DNA of 64,000 nucleotides from CAVTPU01 sp963736695 (GCA_963736695.1 CAVTPU010000004.1:1302001-1366000), one strand, 5' to 3'. Shown: positions 17,479 through 27,258, counted from the first letter of the stretch. The notes: generated by a model not told the origin, from the sequence alone. A program made the numbers and translations.

Positions 17479-17490
17479 TTGACGATTCAA
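17479..17490. promoter_or_regulatory. MarR-type operator, site 1
   Basis: TTGACGATTCAA is a palindrome with arms TTGA/TCAA, 27 bp upstream of the doxX start. Together with site 2 it forms a larger inverted repeat (TTGACGATTCAACT against AGTTGACTCGTCAA, 13 of 14 matching). Centre-to-centre distance is 33 bp, about three helical turns. Confidence 0.7.
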
Positions 17491-17511
17491 CTAAAAGCTA
17501 GCCCGAAGAAG

Positions 17512-17523
17512 TTGACTCGTCAA
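17512..17523. promoter_or_regulatory. MarR-type operator, site 2
   Basis: TTGACTCGTCAA is a palindrome with arms TTGAC/GTCAA, 46 bp before the MarR start codon. Presumed autoregulatory site, same face of the helix as site 1. Confidence 0.7.
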
Positions 17524-17568
17524 GCATTCGGCGGGGAGTGGTCTCGACCGGCAGGTTATCGTGGGCCG

Positions 17569-18078
17569 ATGGACTCGGCGACCCACACACCGCAGCAGCC
17601 TCACTGGCTGACCGCCGATGAGATGGAGGCGTGGCTCGCGTTGGCCGGCTTGATGATCAAGCTGCCCGCGGCGCTCGACGCGCAACTGCAACGCGACGCC
17701 GGAATCAGCCACTTCGAATATCAGGTGTTGGCCGGGCTGTCGCAGGCACCCGATCTGACTCTGCGCATGAGCCAGCTGGCGGTCTTCGCCAACGGTTCGC
17801 TGTCGAGACTGTCCCATGTGGTCAATCGACTCGAGCGACGTGGCTGGGTTCGGCGGGCTGCCGATCCGGCTGACAGACGCACCACCCTCGCGATCCTCAC
17901 CGAGAACGGCAGGCGCACACTCGTCGAGATCGCACCGGGCCACGTCGACGCCGTACGGAGAATGGTCTTTGATCCTCTGACGCCAGCGCAGGTGCGGCAA
18001 CTGCGCGACATCGGTCGACGCGTGCTGCGCACTATCGACCCGGAGGACCGGTGCCTGTCCGGTTCAGGCGACCGGTGA
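17569..18078 (+). CDS. MarR family transcriptional regulator
   Basis: ATG 17569 gives 169 residues; a longer reading from TTG 17479 would run through the operators and is rejected. The winged helix is clear: LRMSQLAVFANGSLSRLSHVVNRLE as the helix-turn-helix, followed by the wing DPADRRTTLAILT with the conserved DxRxxxxxLT pattern. It probably represses the divergent doxX gene and itself; the inducer is unknown. The 3' end overlaps the convergent ABC ATPase gene by 47 bp. Confidence 0.9.
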   Translation: MDSATHTPQQPHWLTADEMEAWLALAGLMIKLPAALDAQLQRDAGISHFEYQVLAGLSQAPDLTLRMSQLAVFANGSLSRLSHVVNRLERRGWVRRAADPADRRTTLAILTENGRRTLVEIAPGHVDAVRRMVFDPLTPAQVRQLRDIGRRVLRTIDPEDRCLSGSGDR

Positions 18079-18916
18079 GACGCCCGCCGTCACCCAACTC
18101 GTCATCGTCCTCGCGTGGTTGCGCCATCGAAGCACCCTGCGTTGGCCGCGCGAGTGGGTCCGCGGCATAGGCGATGCGAATGACACCGTCGGCGTGCCGT
18201 TCGGCGACGGCCGCCACGCCGAAGACGTCTCGAAACAACTCGACGGTGAGCACCTCGAGCACCGGACCGGAGGCGACAACCGCGCCCCGGCACAACACCA
18301 CGATGCGGTCGCAGATGCGCGCCGCGAGGTCAAGGTCATGCAGGACAGCGAGCGTGGCGACGCCCGTACGCGCGATGAGGTCAAGCAGTTCAAACCGAGC
18401 CCGGATGTCGAGGTGGTTCGTGGGCTCGTCGAGCAACAACAGGCGAGGCTGCTGCGCGAGCGCCCGGGCCAACAGGACCCGTTGACGTTCGCCGCCCGAC
18501 AACGAGGCGTAGGTGCGGTCGCCGAACGCGGCCGTCCCGGTGCGGGCGAGCGCGTCGGAGACCACCGAACGGTCGAGGTCGGTCTGCCGGTCGAACAGAC
18601 CCTGATGCGGGGTTCGACCGAGGGCCACGATCTCGGCGACGGTGAGCCCCTCCGGCGCGGACCCGCTCTGCAGGACCGCGGCCGTGCGCTGAGCCGCCCC
18701 CCTCGCCGACAGCGTCCAGACGTCGTCGCCACCGACCCGCACCATGCCTGTGTCGGGGCGCTGGGAACGATAGACGGTGCGCAGCAACGTGGTCTTGCCA
18801 CTGCCGTTCGGACCGACGAGGCCGACCAGCTCGCCGGCTGCCACCTCAAGGCTGGCGCCGTCGAGCACCGTCGCCGCGCCGAGGGCGACGGTGACGCCGC
18901 TGAGATCGAGTCGCAT
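18032..18916 (-). CDS. FecE/BtuD-type ABC transporter ATPase
   Basis: I choose ATG 18916, preceded by GGAAGAG, giving 294 residues; GTG 18940, which overlaps the permease stop, is the alternative. Walker A GPNGSGKTT, signature LSGGERQR and Walker B LLLLDEPTNHLD are intact; the order of motifs and the NHLD ending are typical of iron-chelate and cobalamin importers. The last 45 residues are a polar extension. With the permease and lipoprotein genes upstream it forms a complete importer beside the isonitrile-lipopeptide genes, which suggests uptake of that metal chelate. Confidence 0.88.
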   Translation of the reverse strand: MRLDLSGVTVALGAATVLDGASLEVAAGELVGLVGPNGSGKTTLLRTVYRSQRPDTGMVRVGGDDVWTLSARGAAQRTAAVLQSGSAPEGLTVAEIVALGRTPHQGLFDRQTDLDRSVVSDALARTGTAAFGDRTYASLSGGERQRVLLARALAQQPRLLLLDEPTNHLDIRARFELLDLIARTGVATLAVLHDLDLAARICDRIVVLCRGAVVASGPVLEVLTVELFRDVFGVAAVAERHADGVIRIAYAADPLARPTQGASMAQPREDDDELGDGGRLTGRLNRTGTGPPGR

Positions 18917-18936
18917 GCTCTCTTCCACTGTGGATG

Positions 18937-20025
18937 TCACTGTTCGGTGGTGAGGGTGCGGTTGCGCCGAAGGAGCCAGAGGAAGAAGGGGGCGCCGAAG
19001 GCGGCGGTGAAGATGCCGATCGGCAGCTCGTTGGGGCGATCGACGGTGCGGGAAATCAGGTCGACCACGACAAGATAGACGGCGCCGATGACGGCGGTCA
19101 GCGGCAGGAGACGCCGATGGTCGGCGCCGAAGGCCAGGCGCACCAGGTGCGGAATAATGAGTCCCACGAATCCGATGCCACCCGCGACGCCGATAAGGGT
19201 GCCGGTCAACAGCGCCGCGACGGCGAGGACGACGATCCGAAGCCCACGCACGTCGACGCCGAGGGCGGTGGCGGTCTCGTCTCCGGTGACGAGGGCGTTG
19301 AGGCGACGCCCGAGGAGGACCGCGAGCGTCGTGGCCGCCAAGACGATCGCGGTGACCGGGCCGAGCTGCGTCCAGTCGGCGCCCGCGACGCTGCCGAGCA
19401 GCCAGAACATGAGCCTTCGCAGGTCACTCGGAGACGCCTTGAGCTGCAGATAGCTGGTGAGTGCGATGAGGAGATAGCCCACCGCGATGCCGGCGAGGAT
19501 GAGCCGGGTTGGTGCGAGTCGGCCGTGCTGCTGGCCGAGAGCGAACACGAGCACCGCGGCGAGCATGGCGCCGGCGAACGCCGCCGACGACAGACCGAAT
19601 CCCCCGAGGGTGGCCGTGCCTGTGGTGATGACGAGGACCGCGCCGAGGGAGGCGCCCGGGGTGAGGCCGAGAACGTAGGGCTCGGCGAGCGGGTTGGCGA
19701 CGAGTGCCTGCAGCAGCGCGCCCGCGACTGCGAGCCCGGCGCCGACCAGCGCGGCGAGCAGCACCCGGGGCAGGCGAAACTCCCAGATGATCTGGTCGAA
19801 GACGAAATCGGCCGGCGGGCCGCCGCCGGCGAGGTGCGCGGCGATGATCTGCCAGGTGTCCGCCACCGGCACCGTGATGGAGCCGACCGCCACGGCGCAC
19901 AGCATCACCGCGGCGAGCGACATCACCGCGACGCCGAGTGCGACTGGCAGAGGCACGGCGTGCAGCGGGGCGGGGCGGGCCGGCCGGCACGAATCTCGTG
20001 CCGGCCGGAGGTCCCTAAAGCGCAT
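18937..20025 (-). CDS. FecCD family ABC transporter permease
   Basis: 362 residues with about nine or ten helices. FecCD hallmarks are present: RLPRVLLAALVGAGLAVAGA, then NPLAEPYVLGLTPGASLG and, near the end, GGIGFVGLIIPHLVR and DLISRT. A homodimer would form the pore of a metal-chelate importer. Overlaps the binding-protein gene by 11 bp. Confidence 0.92.
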   Translation of the reverse strand: MRFRDLRPARDSCRPARPAPLHAVPLPVALGVAVMSLAAVMLCAVAVGSITVPVADTWQIIAAHLAGGGPPADFVFDQIIWEFRLPRVLLAALVGAGLAVAGALLQALVANPLAEPYVLGLTPGASLGAVLVITTGTATLGGFGLSSAAFAGAMLAAVLVFALGQQHGRLAPTRLILAGIAVGYLLIALTSYLQLKASPSDLRRLMFWLLGSVAGADWTQLGPVTAIVLAATTLAVLLGRRLNALVTGDETATALGVDVRGLRIVVLAVAALLTGTLIGVAGGIGFVGLIIPHLVRLAFGADHRRLLPLTAVIGAVYLVVVDLISRTVDRPNELPIGIFTAAFGAPFFLWLLRRNRTLTTEQ

Positions 20026-21052
20026 CCGGGTGGATCGCTGCGGCGATCTTGCTCACCGCGATGTGGTTGCTCGGCCCGAGATAGATGGAGTCGGACAGGA
20101 TCACCACTCGGTTATCCTTGGCCGCCTGCCACTGGGGAAACTGCTTGAACAGTTTCGTGGCGGTGGCCTGCGGGTCGGGGTTCATGTAGTTGACGATGAC
20201 CAGCGCGTCGACCTGCGCCGCGGCGGCCTGCTCTTTGCTGATCGTCGCGAAGACCTCCGTCGTCGCGCCGGCGAAGGCGTTGACGCCGCCGGCTTTGGCG
20301 AGGATGTCGTTCCAGATGCCGTTGCCCGCCACAGAGGCGAGGTCGTCGGCGCCCATTCCGGGGAAGATCACCATGACCTTCTTCGCCGGCTTGTCCTTCA
20401 GCTTCGCCGAGAGCGCGGCGAGCTGCGCCTTCGAGTCGCTGATGATCTTCTCGGCCTGGCTCGCGCTGTCGAAGATCTTGCCGAAGTCGCGGAGCATGCT
20501 GTAGCTGTCCTCGATGGACGGCGTGCCGGTCACACTGCCGGTGGCCCCGCAAGCAGTCGCCGGGACATAGGTGTTGGCTCCGGCTTTGAGCAGCTCCTCG
20601 CGGGTGGCGAAACCGGAGTCGGCGGCAAACCCGCCGGCATAGGTGGCGATGACGAAGTCGGGGCGCTGCGCGAGCATGGCCTCGCGGGGAATGTCCTGCA
20701 GGTTGTTCAGCTTGACTCCGCCGGTGGGAAGCTTGGAGATAGCCTCCGCCCGACCGGTGACCTCGGATGCCCCATAGTTCTGGGCGTTCGCGACGATGCG
20801 GTCGCCGACGCCGAGTTCGAGCAGCGAGGATACCTCGGCGACGGAACCGCCGTTCATCACCACGACGCGGCTCGGTGCCTGCGCGAAGGTGTAGTCCTTG
20901 CCACAGTTGTTGATGGTCAATGGATAGCTGGTCTTACCCTCAACCGCCGTGCTGGCTTTGGGGGCATCCGTGCGCGGCGAGGCTCCGCCGCACCCCGAGG
21001 TGGCCGTGACGACGAGCGCCATCGCGACCGCGATGACCTGTCGAGCGCGCAT
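20015..21052 (-). CDS. substrate-binding lipoprotein of metal-chelate ABC importer
   Basis: 345 residues. The lipobox is SGCG with Cys21 after a hydrophobic leader. The mature part reads as a helical-backbone (class III, FhuD/BtuF-like) binding protein: PSRVVVMNGGSVAEVSSLLELGVGDRIV near the start and a later VDALVIVNYMNPDPQAT. Several lysine-rich surface helices follow. The ligand cannot be read off; co-directional placement 89 bp behind the MFS gene of the isonitrile-lipopeptide operon suggests a copper, zinc or iron chelate of that product. A hairpin occupies the 89-bp gap. Confidence 0.85.
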   Translation of the reverse strand: MRARQVIAVAMALVVTATSGCGGASPRTDAPKASTAVEGKTSYPLTINNCGKDYTFAQAPSRVVVMNGGSVAEVSSLLELGVGDRIVANAQNYGASEVTGRAEAISKLPTGGVKLNNLQDIPREAMLAQRPDFVIATYAGGFAADSGFATREELLKAGANTYVPATACGATGSVTGTPSIEDSYSMLRDFGKIFDSASQAEKIISDSKAQLAALSAKLKDKPAKKVMVIFPGMGADDLASVAGNGIWNDILAKAGGVNAFAGATTEVFATISKEQAAAAQVDALVIVNYMNPDPQATATKLFKQFPQWQAAKDNRVVILSDSIYLGPSNHIAVSKIAAAIHPDAL

Positions 21053-21096
21053 CCACAGTCTCCTTCATTCCGAAATGGACGAACATCACTGGTGTA

Positions 21097-21134
21097 GTCG
21101 ATCCCGCGGTCGCCTGGGTTCCCGCGTGGTCGAC
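21097..21134 (-). terminator. hairpin between exporter and importer genes
   Basis: Minus-strand arms GTCGA/TCGAC (outer) and CGCGG/CCGCG (inner) pair symmetrically around a 3/3 internal loop and a 12-nt apical loop. It could reduce read-through from the MFS gene into the binding-protein gene, or be a processing site. No U-run follows. Confidence 0.35.
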
Positions 21135-21141
21135 AGGTTTT

Positions 21142-22614
21142 TCACTGTCTTCTCAGGCGAACGCAGGCGAGCCCTGTGCCGGCTGACGCCACCGCGAGCA
21201 CCACGGCCGCGGCGATGAAGGCCGATCGTTGCGCGGCGAAGCCGAGGGTGGGGTCGCCCGGGATCCCACCAAGCACAGTGGAATAGACCAACCCGACCGT
21301 GGTGAAGCCGAAGGCGAGACCGAACTGCACGACGGTGGAGGCGACGCCGGAGGCGGCTCCGGCGTCGTCGGGTGTGAACCTTCCGAGGATGGCGCCCACG
21401 AGCGGCGCCACGACCAGCCCCTGGCCGAACCCGGTGATCGCGATGAGCGCACTGAGCAGCACACGTTGGGTCAACGACGGCAGCGTGGCCGCTCCGACCG
21501 CGCCGATGAGTGCGACGGTGATGATCGTGGTTCCGATGACCGGCAACCACGACCCGAACCGCACAGCGAGTCGGCTGCTCGCGGCCGAACCCGCGGCGAA
21601 ACCGATGCCGACCGGCGCGAAGAGGAGTCCGGCCGTGATCGGCGCCAGACCCAGGCCGGTCTGCAGGTGATAGGTGAAGACCAGATAGAGCCCGGCGTTT
21701 CCGGCGAAGAAGGCACCGAGAACGAGCAGGCTCGGTCGGAATCCGGGTGTGGTGACGACATGCGGCGGATAGAGGGGTTCACCGCCCCGGGTTGCCAGGC
21801 GACGCTGGTGCGTGACCAACAGTCCGGCGGTCACCAGACCGATGAGAGCGCAGATCCAGATGAGACCCGACCATCCGGCTCGTGGTCCGAGAATGAGCGG
21901 CACGAGCAGCGCCGGGATCGTGACCATGGTGAGGGCCGCACCGACGACGTCGAGGCCGGTCGTCGTGGCCGAACGACTCTCGTCGATGGTGAATCGTCCG
22001 AGCGCGACGATGACGACGCCGATGGGCACGTTGACCAGGAACGCCGCCCGCCAACCGAGACCGGCGAGGTCGAGATCGACCAGGACGCCGCCACCCGCGA
22101 TGCCGCCGATGACACCGAGTCCGAGCACGACACCGTAGGCACCCAGCGCCCGGGCGCGTTGATTGTCGTCGTCGAAGATGGTTCGGATGATCGCGAGCTC
22201 CTGCGGAATCAGCACAGCCGCCGCAGCCCCTTGGAGAAGACGGAACCCGATGAGCTGGGCTGGATCGCTCGCCACACCACACATGAGCGAGGCGAGCGTG
22301 AAGACCGCGACCCCCGCGAGGAACACCCGTCGACGACCGAACCGGTCTCCGAGCCGGCCGCCGATGACGAGTCCCGCAGCACAGGCGAACACGAAGACCG
22401 CGCCGATGAGTTGGATCTCGTCGAATCCGGCGGGAAGCTCGCGTTGGATGGTGGGACTGGCGACGTTGACGATGAACCCGTCGACCTGCCCCATGAAGGT
22501 GGCTGCCAGCACCGTCGCGAGCGCGATCCACGCCCTGGCGCCTGCGATCCGGGTTGGGGCGACGGGAGTCGGGGTCGCGGGAGTCGGGGCCGGCGTGGTC
22601 GCGGCGCCGGTCAT
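21142..22614 (-). CDS. MFS drug/metabolite exporter, DHA2 (14-helix) type
   Basis: 490 residues with about 14 helices. Motif A is GGRLGDRFGRRRVF, and motif C-like GVVLGLGVIGGIAGGGVLVD follows, as in EmrB/QacA antiporters. The ATG overlaps the NRPS stop (ATGA at 22611-22614), so translation is coupled to the biosynthetic genes and the natural cargo is likely the lipopeptide made by them. Confidence 0.9.
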   Translation of the reverse strand: MTGAATTPAPTPATPTPVAPTRIAGARAWIALATVLAATFMGQVDGFIVNVASPTIQRELPAGFDEIQLIGAVFVFACAAGLVIGGRLGDRFGRRRVFLAGVAVFTLASLMCGVASDPAQLIGFRLLQGAAAAVLIPQELAIIRTIFDDDNQRARALGAYGVVLGLGVIGGIAGGGVLVDLDLAGLGWRAAFLVNVPIGVVIVALGRFTIDESRSATTTGLDVVGAALTMVTIPALLVPLILGPRAGWSGLIWICALIGLVTAGLLVTHQRRLATRGGEPLYPPHVVTTPGFRPSLLVLGAFFAGNAGLYLVFTYHLQTGLGLAPITAGLLFAPVGIGFAAGSAASSRLAVRFGSWLPVIGTTIITVALIGAVGAATLPSLTQRVLLSALIAITGFGQGLVVAPLVGAILGRFTPDDAGAASGVASTVVQFGLAFGFTTVGLVYSTVLGGIPGDPTLGFAAQRSAFIAAAVVLAVASAGTGLACVRLRRQ

Positions 22615-25600
22615 CGGGCGCTCATCGCAGGAGCCGGGAAGTGTCCACAGTCGATGAAGAACTCCACATATCTGTCGATGACGTCGTCGTCGAGTGGGCC
22701 CATGTCATGCTCCGATCCGGCCAGGCCAGCCACGGTGTGGTCGCGGGCGAAGGTGATCTGTTGACCGCCCTCTCCAGTCGTCGCGGCGTGGGCCTGTGCC
22801 AGCCACAACGTGTAGTCACCGGTTTCGGCGGCCCGCTCGGAGGCCTCGACCAGCATGCGTCGCCACTGCTCGGCGGAGACCTCGGCGATGTCGTAGCCCC
22901 GCCGCCGAAGCCTGCTGAGCACCCGACCGACCGACACTGGTCGGGGGCTGGTGAGGTGGAATGTCCGGCCAACCGAGTCGGGTCGGGTCGACAGGTGCAC
23001 GATCGCGGCGGCGACCTGGTCGACAGGCACGAGGTCGGCCCGAACCTCGGCGACGGTCGGGGCGGCGGCCACCACGATCATGGCCCGCACCATGCTCCAG
23101 AAAGCGTCTGCGGTGCTGCAGGCACCGGTGCGGGTGTCGCCACTGACCCGACTGGGCCGATGGATGGTCGTCGGCACGCCCTGCCGTCCTGCGGCCCGCA
23201 CCAGCGCCTCGGCGACCCACTTGCTGGCCACATATCCGTTGGGGACCACCGCGTCGGCGTCGACGAAGCGGCTCTCGGCGAGCACCGGTGGGTTATCCGA
23301 GGCGGCCACCGCGAGGTCGCATGTCGAGACGTGGTGCACGGGTTTGAGTCGTGTCATGGTGGCGAGCCGCAGAATCTCCCGAGTGCCGGTGACATTCGTG
23401 GCGCGCAGCCTCGGATAGGGGTCAAGATGGTTGACCCGCGCCCCGTTGTGATAGATGACGTCAACGTCGGCGGCGAGCCGGGCGAAGCCGTCGACGCCGA
23501 GCCCCAGGTCGGGTTCGGCCAGGTCACCCGCGACGACGTCGACGCCGTCGAGATCGTCGGCCAAGCGATAGCGCCGCAGCGTCTCTCGCAGCCGCCGCCG
23601 ACCGGACTCCTCTGAGTCGGCCCGGACCAGGCACACCACCGCGATGTCGGCCGCGCGCAACGCGTCGAGCAGAAACGCTCCGAGGAACCCGGTCGCCCCG
23701 GTGAGCAGCGCCCGCCGTGGTCGCGCAGCCGGGTCGGCCAACGAGGGTCCGAGGGCGTCCGACCGCTCCCACCGGGCCTCGGCCGCGAGGTCGATCCCGC
23801 GCCACGGGTGGTCCGACTCGGTGTCGACGGCGTCCACGGCGGTGTCGACGGAACCGTCGGCCGTGCCGCGTGCGGTCCGCGCGTCGATGCGCTCCGCGAG
23901 GGCCACGACGGTCGGCGCGTCGAAGACGGCCCGAACTCCCAAACGAACCCCATGATCGACCCGTACGCGGTTGAGTAGCCGGGCCACGAGCAGGGAGTGC
24001 CCGCCAAGGGTGAAGAAGTCGTCGTCGATGCCGACCTCGGGCAGGTCGAGCACCTCGGCGAAGAGCGCGCACAGTCGCCGTTCGAGCTCGGTGCGCGGCG
24101 CGCGTGCCACCTCGGCCGCGATCTCGGGTGCCGGCAACGCGGCCCGGTCGAGCTTGCCGTTGGCGTTGGCCGGCAACCGGTCGAGCATGACGAAGGCGGT
24201 CGGGACCATATAGTCGGGCAGACGGGCGGCGAGATACCGCCGCAGATCCGACGACGCCACTGAGGACGAATCCGATGTGGATGAATCTGCCGGCACGACG
24301 TAGGCGACGAGACGGTCTCCTCGGGGATCGTCTCGTCGTGCCGTCACCGCCGCCTGTCCGACCCCATCGTGTCCACACAGGACCGCTTCGATCTCGGCCA
24401 ACTCGATCCGGAACCCGCGCACCTTGACCTGGTCGTCGGAGCGGCCGAGATATTCGACGACGCCGTCCGGGCGCCAGCGTGCCAGATCGCCGGTGCGATA
24501 CATGACGGCGCCCGGCGGGCCGAACGGATTCGGCACAAACCGTTCTCCGGTCAGCTCGTCCCGGTTGTGGTAGCCCCGGCCGAGAGGTGTGCCGGCTAGA
24601 TAGAGCTCGCCGGTCGCGCCGGGCGGCAGCAGCGCGCCCTTCGGGTCGAGCACATAGGCCTGGGCGTTTCGCACCGGACGACCGATGACAGGGGTGGGAC
24701 TGTCCGACAGGCGGCACCACAGGGCGTCGACCGTGCACTCGGTCGGGCCATAGAGGTTATATGTCGACAGGCCCGCAACAGTCCGCAGTTTCGTCCACAA
24801 TGGCGCGCCGACCGCCTCACCGCCGAGCGCGATCACCGCCGGCCGATAGGCCCCGTCGGCGAGCAGGCCACAGAGCACCAGCTCCTCGGCATAGGTGGGT
24901 GTGATGTCGATGAAGTCGATGTGCCATGCGGCGAAATAGCGCAGCAACTCGGCCGGGTCGCGGCGCACGTCATCACAGATGAAGTGCAGCTCGTGGCCGG
25001 CCAGCAGCCACAACAGTCCCTCCCACGACGTGTCGAACGACAGTGACGCCGTCAGCGCCGCCCGAAACCGCCGTCCCCCCGCTGCGGCGACCTCGGGACT
25101 GATGAGGTGCTCATGGTGGTGATGGAACAGATTGACCATGCCCCGGTGCTCCAGCACGGCCCCTTTCGGCGTACCCGTCGAACCGGAGGTGTAGATGACG
25201 CTCAGCGCGCTGTCGGGCCGCAGCGGCGCGCCGCGCTCGGCGTCGGTCAGGTCGTGGCCGGGCAGCGCGTCGACGCGGGCCAGCACCATCGGGTCGTCGA
25301 CGACGATGACGTCGGCCGTTGCCGTCGCAGGCAACTCAACCGCCAGGTCACGGGTGGTGAGCACGACGACCGGCTGGGAGTCGTCGAGCAGATAGGTCAC
25401 CCTCGCGGCCGGATAGTCGGGGTCGATCGGCACATATGCCGACCCGGCCTCGAGCACCGCGAGCAGGGCGACGACGGCGTCGGCGGTGCGCGGCAGGAGC
25501 AGGGCGACGTGGCTTCCCGGCCCGGCCCCGGCGGCGACGAGCAGCCGGGCCAGCCTGTTGACCCGCGCGCTGAGCTGAGCGAATGTCAGCGTGACCGAGT

Positions 25601-27023
25601 CGGCGACGAGCGCCACCGCGTCCGGGGTCGCCGCGACCTGCGTCCGGAACAGGTCGCCGACGGTCTGCCGGTCGGCCGGGCCTTCCGGTGGATTCCACGC
25701 GACCAATCGTTGGCGCTCCGACGGCCGCAGCAGCTCGGCCGACGCGAGTGGACTGTCGGGGTCGCGCGCCACCGTCTCGACGAATCCCAGAAAACGATCG
25801 AGGTGCGCCTCGAGCTCATCGCCGTCATAGGTCGCCGGATTCGCGTCGAACGTCACGTGCATGCCGGTGCCGTCGGCCCGGTCATAGACATTGAGCACCA
25901 AATCTTCGACGAGGCCGGCGGAGACGTTGCGCACCATGGCGGGATGGCCCGCGAAGGTCAGGCCATAGTCGAACGGCATGATGTTGACCGACGGTCCGAA
26001 CATCTTGCGATCACTGGTGACGAGTTTGAGGTCACGGCGCAGCTGTTCATAGCGATAGCGGTGGTGTGGGCGGCCGAGCCGAATCTGCTCGGCGACCCGC
26101 CCGGTCAGCTCGGTCAGGCTGGTCTCCGACGTGACGCCGAGCCGCACCGGCACGACGTTGAGCACCATGCATGGCACGCGCAGCGCGACCGACCCGATCC
26201 GGTTCATCACCGGCAGCGCGAGATTCACCTCGTCGGCACCGGACATGCGGCGCAGATAGGCGGCGAACGACGCGATCAGCGCCTCGGTCCACAGTGCCCT
26301 CACCGGGCGGGCGGCGGCACCGAGCTCGGCCACAATGGACTTGCTCAGCAGACGCTGCCGGCGCAACACCGTGTGTGGCAGCGGACCGAACCGGCCCGAC
26401 AACGTCACCGGTTCGGGCTGATTGGCGAGATAGGCAGTCCAATAGTCGCGGTCACTCAGATATCGCGACGAGTCGAGATAGGCCCGATCCTCGTCGACCA
26501 CCGCGGCCAACGAGCCGAACTCGCACACGGGTGGATCGGCGCCGGTGACGAGGGCGGAATAGACGTCGGCGACCCGGCGGGCGAACAACGCGAGCCCATA
26601 GCCGTCGAGCGCGATGTGGTGCACCCGGTGATACCACACGAAGCGGTTGTCGGAGAGCCGGAACAGCGCATGGCCGAACAGCGGATCGGCTGACAGGTCA
26701 ACGGGTCGAGCCAGATCGTCGGTCATCCACCTCAGCGCGGCGGCCAACGGATCGGTTTCGCCCGCCGTGTCGGCGAGGTGCACCCTCCACTGTGGCCCGC
26801 TGTCGCAGACTTGCCAGACACCGTCGTCGTCCTCGACGACACGTGCCCGCACCGCGGGGGTCTCCGCCACGACATGGCGGACCGCGGCGACGAAGACCTC
26901 GGCCTCCACGGGGCCGGCGATGTCGACATATTCGGCGGTGTTGAACGCCGGCGAGTCCGGATCGAGCTGCTGCCCGGTCCAGATGCCGTGCTGCGCCTGT
27001 GACAGGGGAAGGCGGTCAGGCAT
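22611..27023 (-). CDS. scoA: single-module NRPS (C-A-PCP-reductase), ScoA-like
   Basis: 1470 residues. Condensation domain (about 1-440) with HHIALDG, His135/His136; adenylation domain (about 455-960) with YTSGSTGTPKG at 611-621 and catalytic Lys957 in NGKLDR; carrier domain with LGGHSL, Ser1010; and a terminal NAD(P)H thioester reductase with TGATGFLG at 1108-1115 and a YxxxK (YVASK). C-A-PCP-R is the layout of ScoA, which couples two beta-isocyanoacyl groups to lysine and releases an alcohol. Residues lining the A pocket include Asp663, Asp706, Val765 and Asp766; the A4 loop is one residue shorter than in GrsA, so I do not predict the amino acid from it. Overlaps the carrier-protein gene by 8 bp. 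Confidence 0.92.
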   Translation of the reverse strand: MPDRLPLSQAQHGIWTGQQLDPDSPAFNTAEYVDIAGPVEAEVFVAAVRHVVAETPAVRARVVEDDDGVWQVCDSGPQWRVHLADTAGETDPLAAALRWMTDDLARPVDLSADPLFGHALFRLSDNRFVWYHRVHHIALDGYGLALFARRVADVYSALVTGADPPVCEFGSLAAVVDEDRAYLDSSRYLSDRDYWTAYLANQPEPVTLSGRFGPLPHTVLRRQRLLSKSIVAELGAAARPVRALWTEALIASFAAYLRRMSGADEVNLALPVMNRIGSVALRVPCMVLNVVPVRLGVTSETSLTELTGRVAEQIRLGRPHHRYRYEQLRRDLKLVTSDRKMFGPSVNIMPFDYGLTFAGHPAMVRNVSAGLVEDLVLNVYDRADGTGMHVTFDANPATYDGDELEAHLDRFLGFVETVARDPDSPLASAELLRPSERQRLVAWNPPEGPADRQTVGDLFRTQVAATPDAVALVADSVTLTFAQLSARVNRLARLLVAAGAGPGSHVALLLPRTADAVVALLAVLEAGSAYVPIDPDYPAARVTYLLDDSQPVVVLTTRDLAVELPATATADVIVVDDPMVLARVDALPGHDLTDAERGAPLRPDSALSVIYTSGSTGTPKGAVLEHRGMVNLFHHHHEHLISPEVAAAGGRRFRAALTASLSFDTSWEGLLWLLAGHELHFICDDVRRDPAELLRYFAAWHIDFIDITPTYAEELVLCGLLADGAYRPAVIALGGEAVGAPLWTKLRTVAGLSTYNLYGPTECTVDALWCRLSDSPTPVIGRPVRNAQAYVLDPKGALLPPGATGELYLAGTPLGRGYHNRDELTGERFVPNPFGPPGAVMYRTGDLARWRPDGVVEYLGRSDDQVKVRGFRIELAEIEAVLCGHDGVGQAAVTARRDDPRGDRLVAYVVPADSSTSDSSSVASSDLRRYLAARLPDYMVPTAFVMLDRLPANANGKLDRAALPAPEIAAEVARAPRTELERRLCALFAEVLDLPEVGIDDDFFTLGGHSLLVARLLNRVRVDHGVRLGVRAVFDAPTVVALAERIDARTARGTADGSVDTAVDAVDTESDHPWRGIDLAAEARWERSDALGPSLADPAARPRRALLTGATGFLGAFLLDALRAADIAVVCLVRADSEESGRRRLRETLRRYRLADDLDGVDVVAGDLAEPDLGLGVDGFARLAADVDVIYHNGARVNHLDPYPRLRATNVTGTREILRLATMTRLKPVHHVSTCDLAVAASDNPPVLAESRFVDADAVVPNGYVASKWVAEALVRAAGRQGVPTTIHRPSRVSGDTRTGACSTADAFWSMVRAMIVVAAAPTVAEVRADLVPVDQVAAAIVHLSTRPDSVGRTFHLTSPRPVSVGRVLSRLRRRGYDIAEVSAEQWRRMLVEASERAAETGDYTLWLAQAHAATTGEGGQQITFARDHTVAGLAGSEHDMGPLDDDVIDRYVEFFIDCGHFPAPAMSAR

Positions 27024-27258
27024 CGGCCCTCCCTGACCCGACCATCGCCGCCCAGTCTGCCACGGTGGGCTTCTCGACCAGGTCGATGAAGCTCACCTGG
27101 GCGCCGGCGGCACGCCACCGCTCGACGAGACCCAAGACCCGCACCGAGTCGAGCCCGGAGTCGAAGAGGTTGGTGTCGTCGGTCAGCTCGTCCGGGCTCA
27201 GATAGAGCAGGTCGGCGATGTCCGCGCGGATCCGCTCGATCGTCAACGCCTCGGTCAT
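27016..27258 (-). CDS. scoB: stand-alone acyl carrier protein, ScoB-like
   Basis: ATG 27258 lies six bases after GGAGGG; 80 residues. The phosphopantetheine site is DSGLDSVRVLGL and the rest (VERWRAAGAQVSFIDLVEKPTV) looks like aryl-carrier or EntB-type domains, as does the carrier of isonitrile-lipopeptide clusters (ScoB/Rv0100). It would hold the acyl chain between the ligase and the NRPS. Confidence 0.88.
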   Translation of the reverse strand: MTEALTIERIRADIADLLYLSPDELTDDTNLFDSGLDSVRVLGLVERWRAAGAQVSFIDLVEKPTVADWAAMVGSGRADA

